The position numbers were made by a program, and so were the translations under genes. Below the pieces are notes generated by a model. That model worked only from the letters and a program-made list of their open reading frames with translations, had not been told where the DNA came from and searched no databases. Source: Kazachstania africana CBS 2517 (taxonomy: Eukaryota > Ascomycota > Saccharomycetes > Saccharomycetales > Saccharomycetaceae). From it: DNA of 64,000 bases. The stretch lies in assembly GCF_000304475.1 (NCBI RefSeq), contig NC_018946.1, positions 124,001 to 188,000 on the forward strand. Direction: 5' to 3'. Below are positions 62,912-64,000 of this stretch, piece by piece (position 1 is the first letter of the stretch; the number at the start of each line of letters is the position of its first letter).

Positions 62912-64000
62912 CTATGTGGTTGAACTGAAAGATCTACTTTCGATGTCATTTCTTATCTTACGTATATTTGAAGAATATCTGTATCCTTCTGTATCCCAAA
63001 TTACTGGGTAATTCGAGTCACTGGAAATGTACCTTTCGTTGCCAATAGAATTGTCCCATTCCTCGTCTTCAATGTTTGATACATTTCTGGAAGGAGTATC
63101 ATTTGACGTACTACCATAATTTATCCAATAATTGTCGTGACCTGAATTGGAAAATCTATAACCTTGTTGTATCCTGTTCATTCTAGAGTCAAGATCATTT
63201 CTTAACAATAACCCTTCTGCTGATGTAGGTTCAAAATTTTTAAAATTGTAATAAGATTCACCAACCAATAACGTCTGTTTGAAATCCCATTTCAAGTCTC
63301 CACCACCAAAACAATCTCTCAATGCATAATATAATTTCATTCTACTGCCGAAATGTATATTTTTATTGGAGTATGGACCTGGGGGAAATGCAAATGAATG
63401 TAAGATAGCAAACCCAATCATTTCGATACATAAAATGGCATTCTGATAAAAGTAACTTGTCATTTGAACTTCATCTTGATGGCTTTCGCGATCTCCAAAT
63501 ACCCCAGCAATACTCAAACACTGAATTATTATACTTTGCCAGTACGAAGCAAAAATTATTAATTTGACGCACATAAATTTATACCATGGATGAAACGGCT
63601 TTAATTCCTCGTATAAACACCTCCAAAATAGAGCCAGTGAGTATAACGACCATGTCACTGATGCATTATATAGCAACACCAAGCCAAATTGTAAATTATG
63701 TAATTTCCATACTTCACAGATCAAAACAGCAATACAATAAAAAGGTTTAAACCAGACGTACTGCAAAATACCTTTCTTAACTCTCAGAAAATCAGAAGGA
63801 TTTGAAAGATCAATTTTACCCATGAATGCTACTGCATGTCGTATTGGTTCGTGCCTTACCGACGTTTCAGTGATTATTTGCCTCTCACCCCCCAAAATTA
63901 AGCATAAGTAGGAGAAAAAAGTGTATATCACAAATGCCTCATAGATCTCTCTAATGGGATCTAAATAGACTTGAGATATGTCGGGTCTGGTGGTTGCTAC
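62912..64000 (-). CDS. TMEM184/DUF300-family membrane protein, YKR051W-like (5' end outside window)
   Basis: A multi-pass membrane protein of the TMEM184 (DUF300) family, related to organic solute transporter alpha. The frame is open to the right edge without a stop, so the start lies outside the window, and the first visible block DPIREIYEAFVIYTFFSYL is the family signature. Four or five hydrophobic segments follow, then GGGDLKWDFKQTLLVGESYYNF and a hydrophilic C-terminal tail rich in Ser, Asn and Arg. S. cerevisiae YKR051W (418 residues) is the positional match beside MRS4; its function is unknown. About 363 residues are visible here. Confidence 0.9.
   Translation of the reverse strand, partial: VATTRPDISQVYLDPIREIYEAFVIYTFFSYLCLILGGERQIITETSVRHEPIRHAVAFMGKIDLSNPSDFLRVKKGILQYVWFKPFYCIAVLICEVWKLHNLQFGLVLLYNASVTWSLYSLALFWRCLYEELKPFHPWYKFMCVKLIIFASYWQSIIIQCLSIAGVFGDRESHQDEVQMTSYFYQNAILCIEMIGFAILHSFAFPPGPYSNKNIHFGSRMKLYYALRDCFGGGDLKWDFKQTLLVGESYYNFKNFEPTSAEGLLLRNDLDSRMNRIQQGYRFSNSGHDNYWINYGSTSNDTPSRNVSNIEDEEWDNSIGNERYISSDSNYPVIWDTEGYRYSSNIRKIRNDIESRSFSSTT

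Noticed and set aside
1..64000. tRNA genes and Ty/LTR elements
   Set aside because: I scanned for B-box (GTTCGANNC) and for LTR termini (TGTTGG...CAACA); isolated matches had no partner A-box, acceptor stem or second terminus.

Overview
The window is nuclear DNA from a budding yeast of the family Saccharomycetaceae. It is not Saccharomyces cerevisiae itself, but the proteins align almost end to end with S. cerevisiae ones. Genes are dense, AT-rich and intron-free, on both strands. I recognise 26 protein genes (the two at the window edges are partial), one broken adhesin-like gene and two box C/D snoRNA genes. Two further small reading frames are unrecognised. I see no tRNA gene, Ty/LTR element, centromere or telomere.

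The gene order interleaves two S. cerevisiae regions that are paralogous from the whole-genome duplication: chromosome X (ERG20, YJL163C, the PIR cluster, VPS35, U14/snR190, RPA34) and chromosome XI (NNK1-MRPL38-KKQ8-MRP49-TPK3-MCD4-PIR, then CCP1-PAM17-OAF3-LAS1-TFA2-KTR2-UTP30-TIF1-GLG1-TRM2-RHO4-DYN1-YSR3-MRS4-YKR051W). Several genes expected in an unduplicated ancestor are absent (QCR8, FAR1, SSY5, FBP26, INO1, RPS21). The simplest reading is a post-duplication species that lost duplicates differently from S. cerevisiae (Kazachstania- or Naumovozyma-like). This is inference from remembered synteny.

Layout. 0-13.5 kb: ERG20 3' end, kinases NNK1, KKQ8/HAL5 and TPK, mitoribosomal proteins MRPL38 and MRP49, a major-facilitator transporter (YJL163C-like) and the GPI-anchor enzyme MCD4. 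14-18.6 kb: three PIR cell-wall genes with nearly identical C-terminal coding DNA; the third has lost the PIR repeat and the Kex2 site. 19.4-29 kb: VPS35, CCP1, PAM17, OAF3, LAS1. 29-32 kb: a snR190-U14 snoRNA pair divergent from RPA34, then TFA2. 32.7-37 kb: an inserted, frameshifted GPI-anchored adhesin of the Hyr/Iff N-terminal-domain type with a long gene-poor upstream region. 37-47 kb: a KTR-family mannosyltransferase, a possible small frameshifted gene, UTP30, eIF4A, glycogenin, TRM2 and RHO4. 47.5-59.8 kb: the 4103-residue dynein heavy chain. 60-64 kb: a sphingoid-base phosphate phosphatase, an MRS3/4 iron carrier and a partial TMEM184-like membrane protein.

Two functional themes recur: the cell surface (MCD4, PIRs, adhesin, mannosyltransferase, RHO4) and ribosome production (U14, snR190, LAS1, RPA34, UTP30). 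LAS1 and RPA34 carry adjacent RRPE and PAC promoter motifs typical of ribosome-biogenesis genes.
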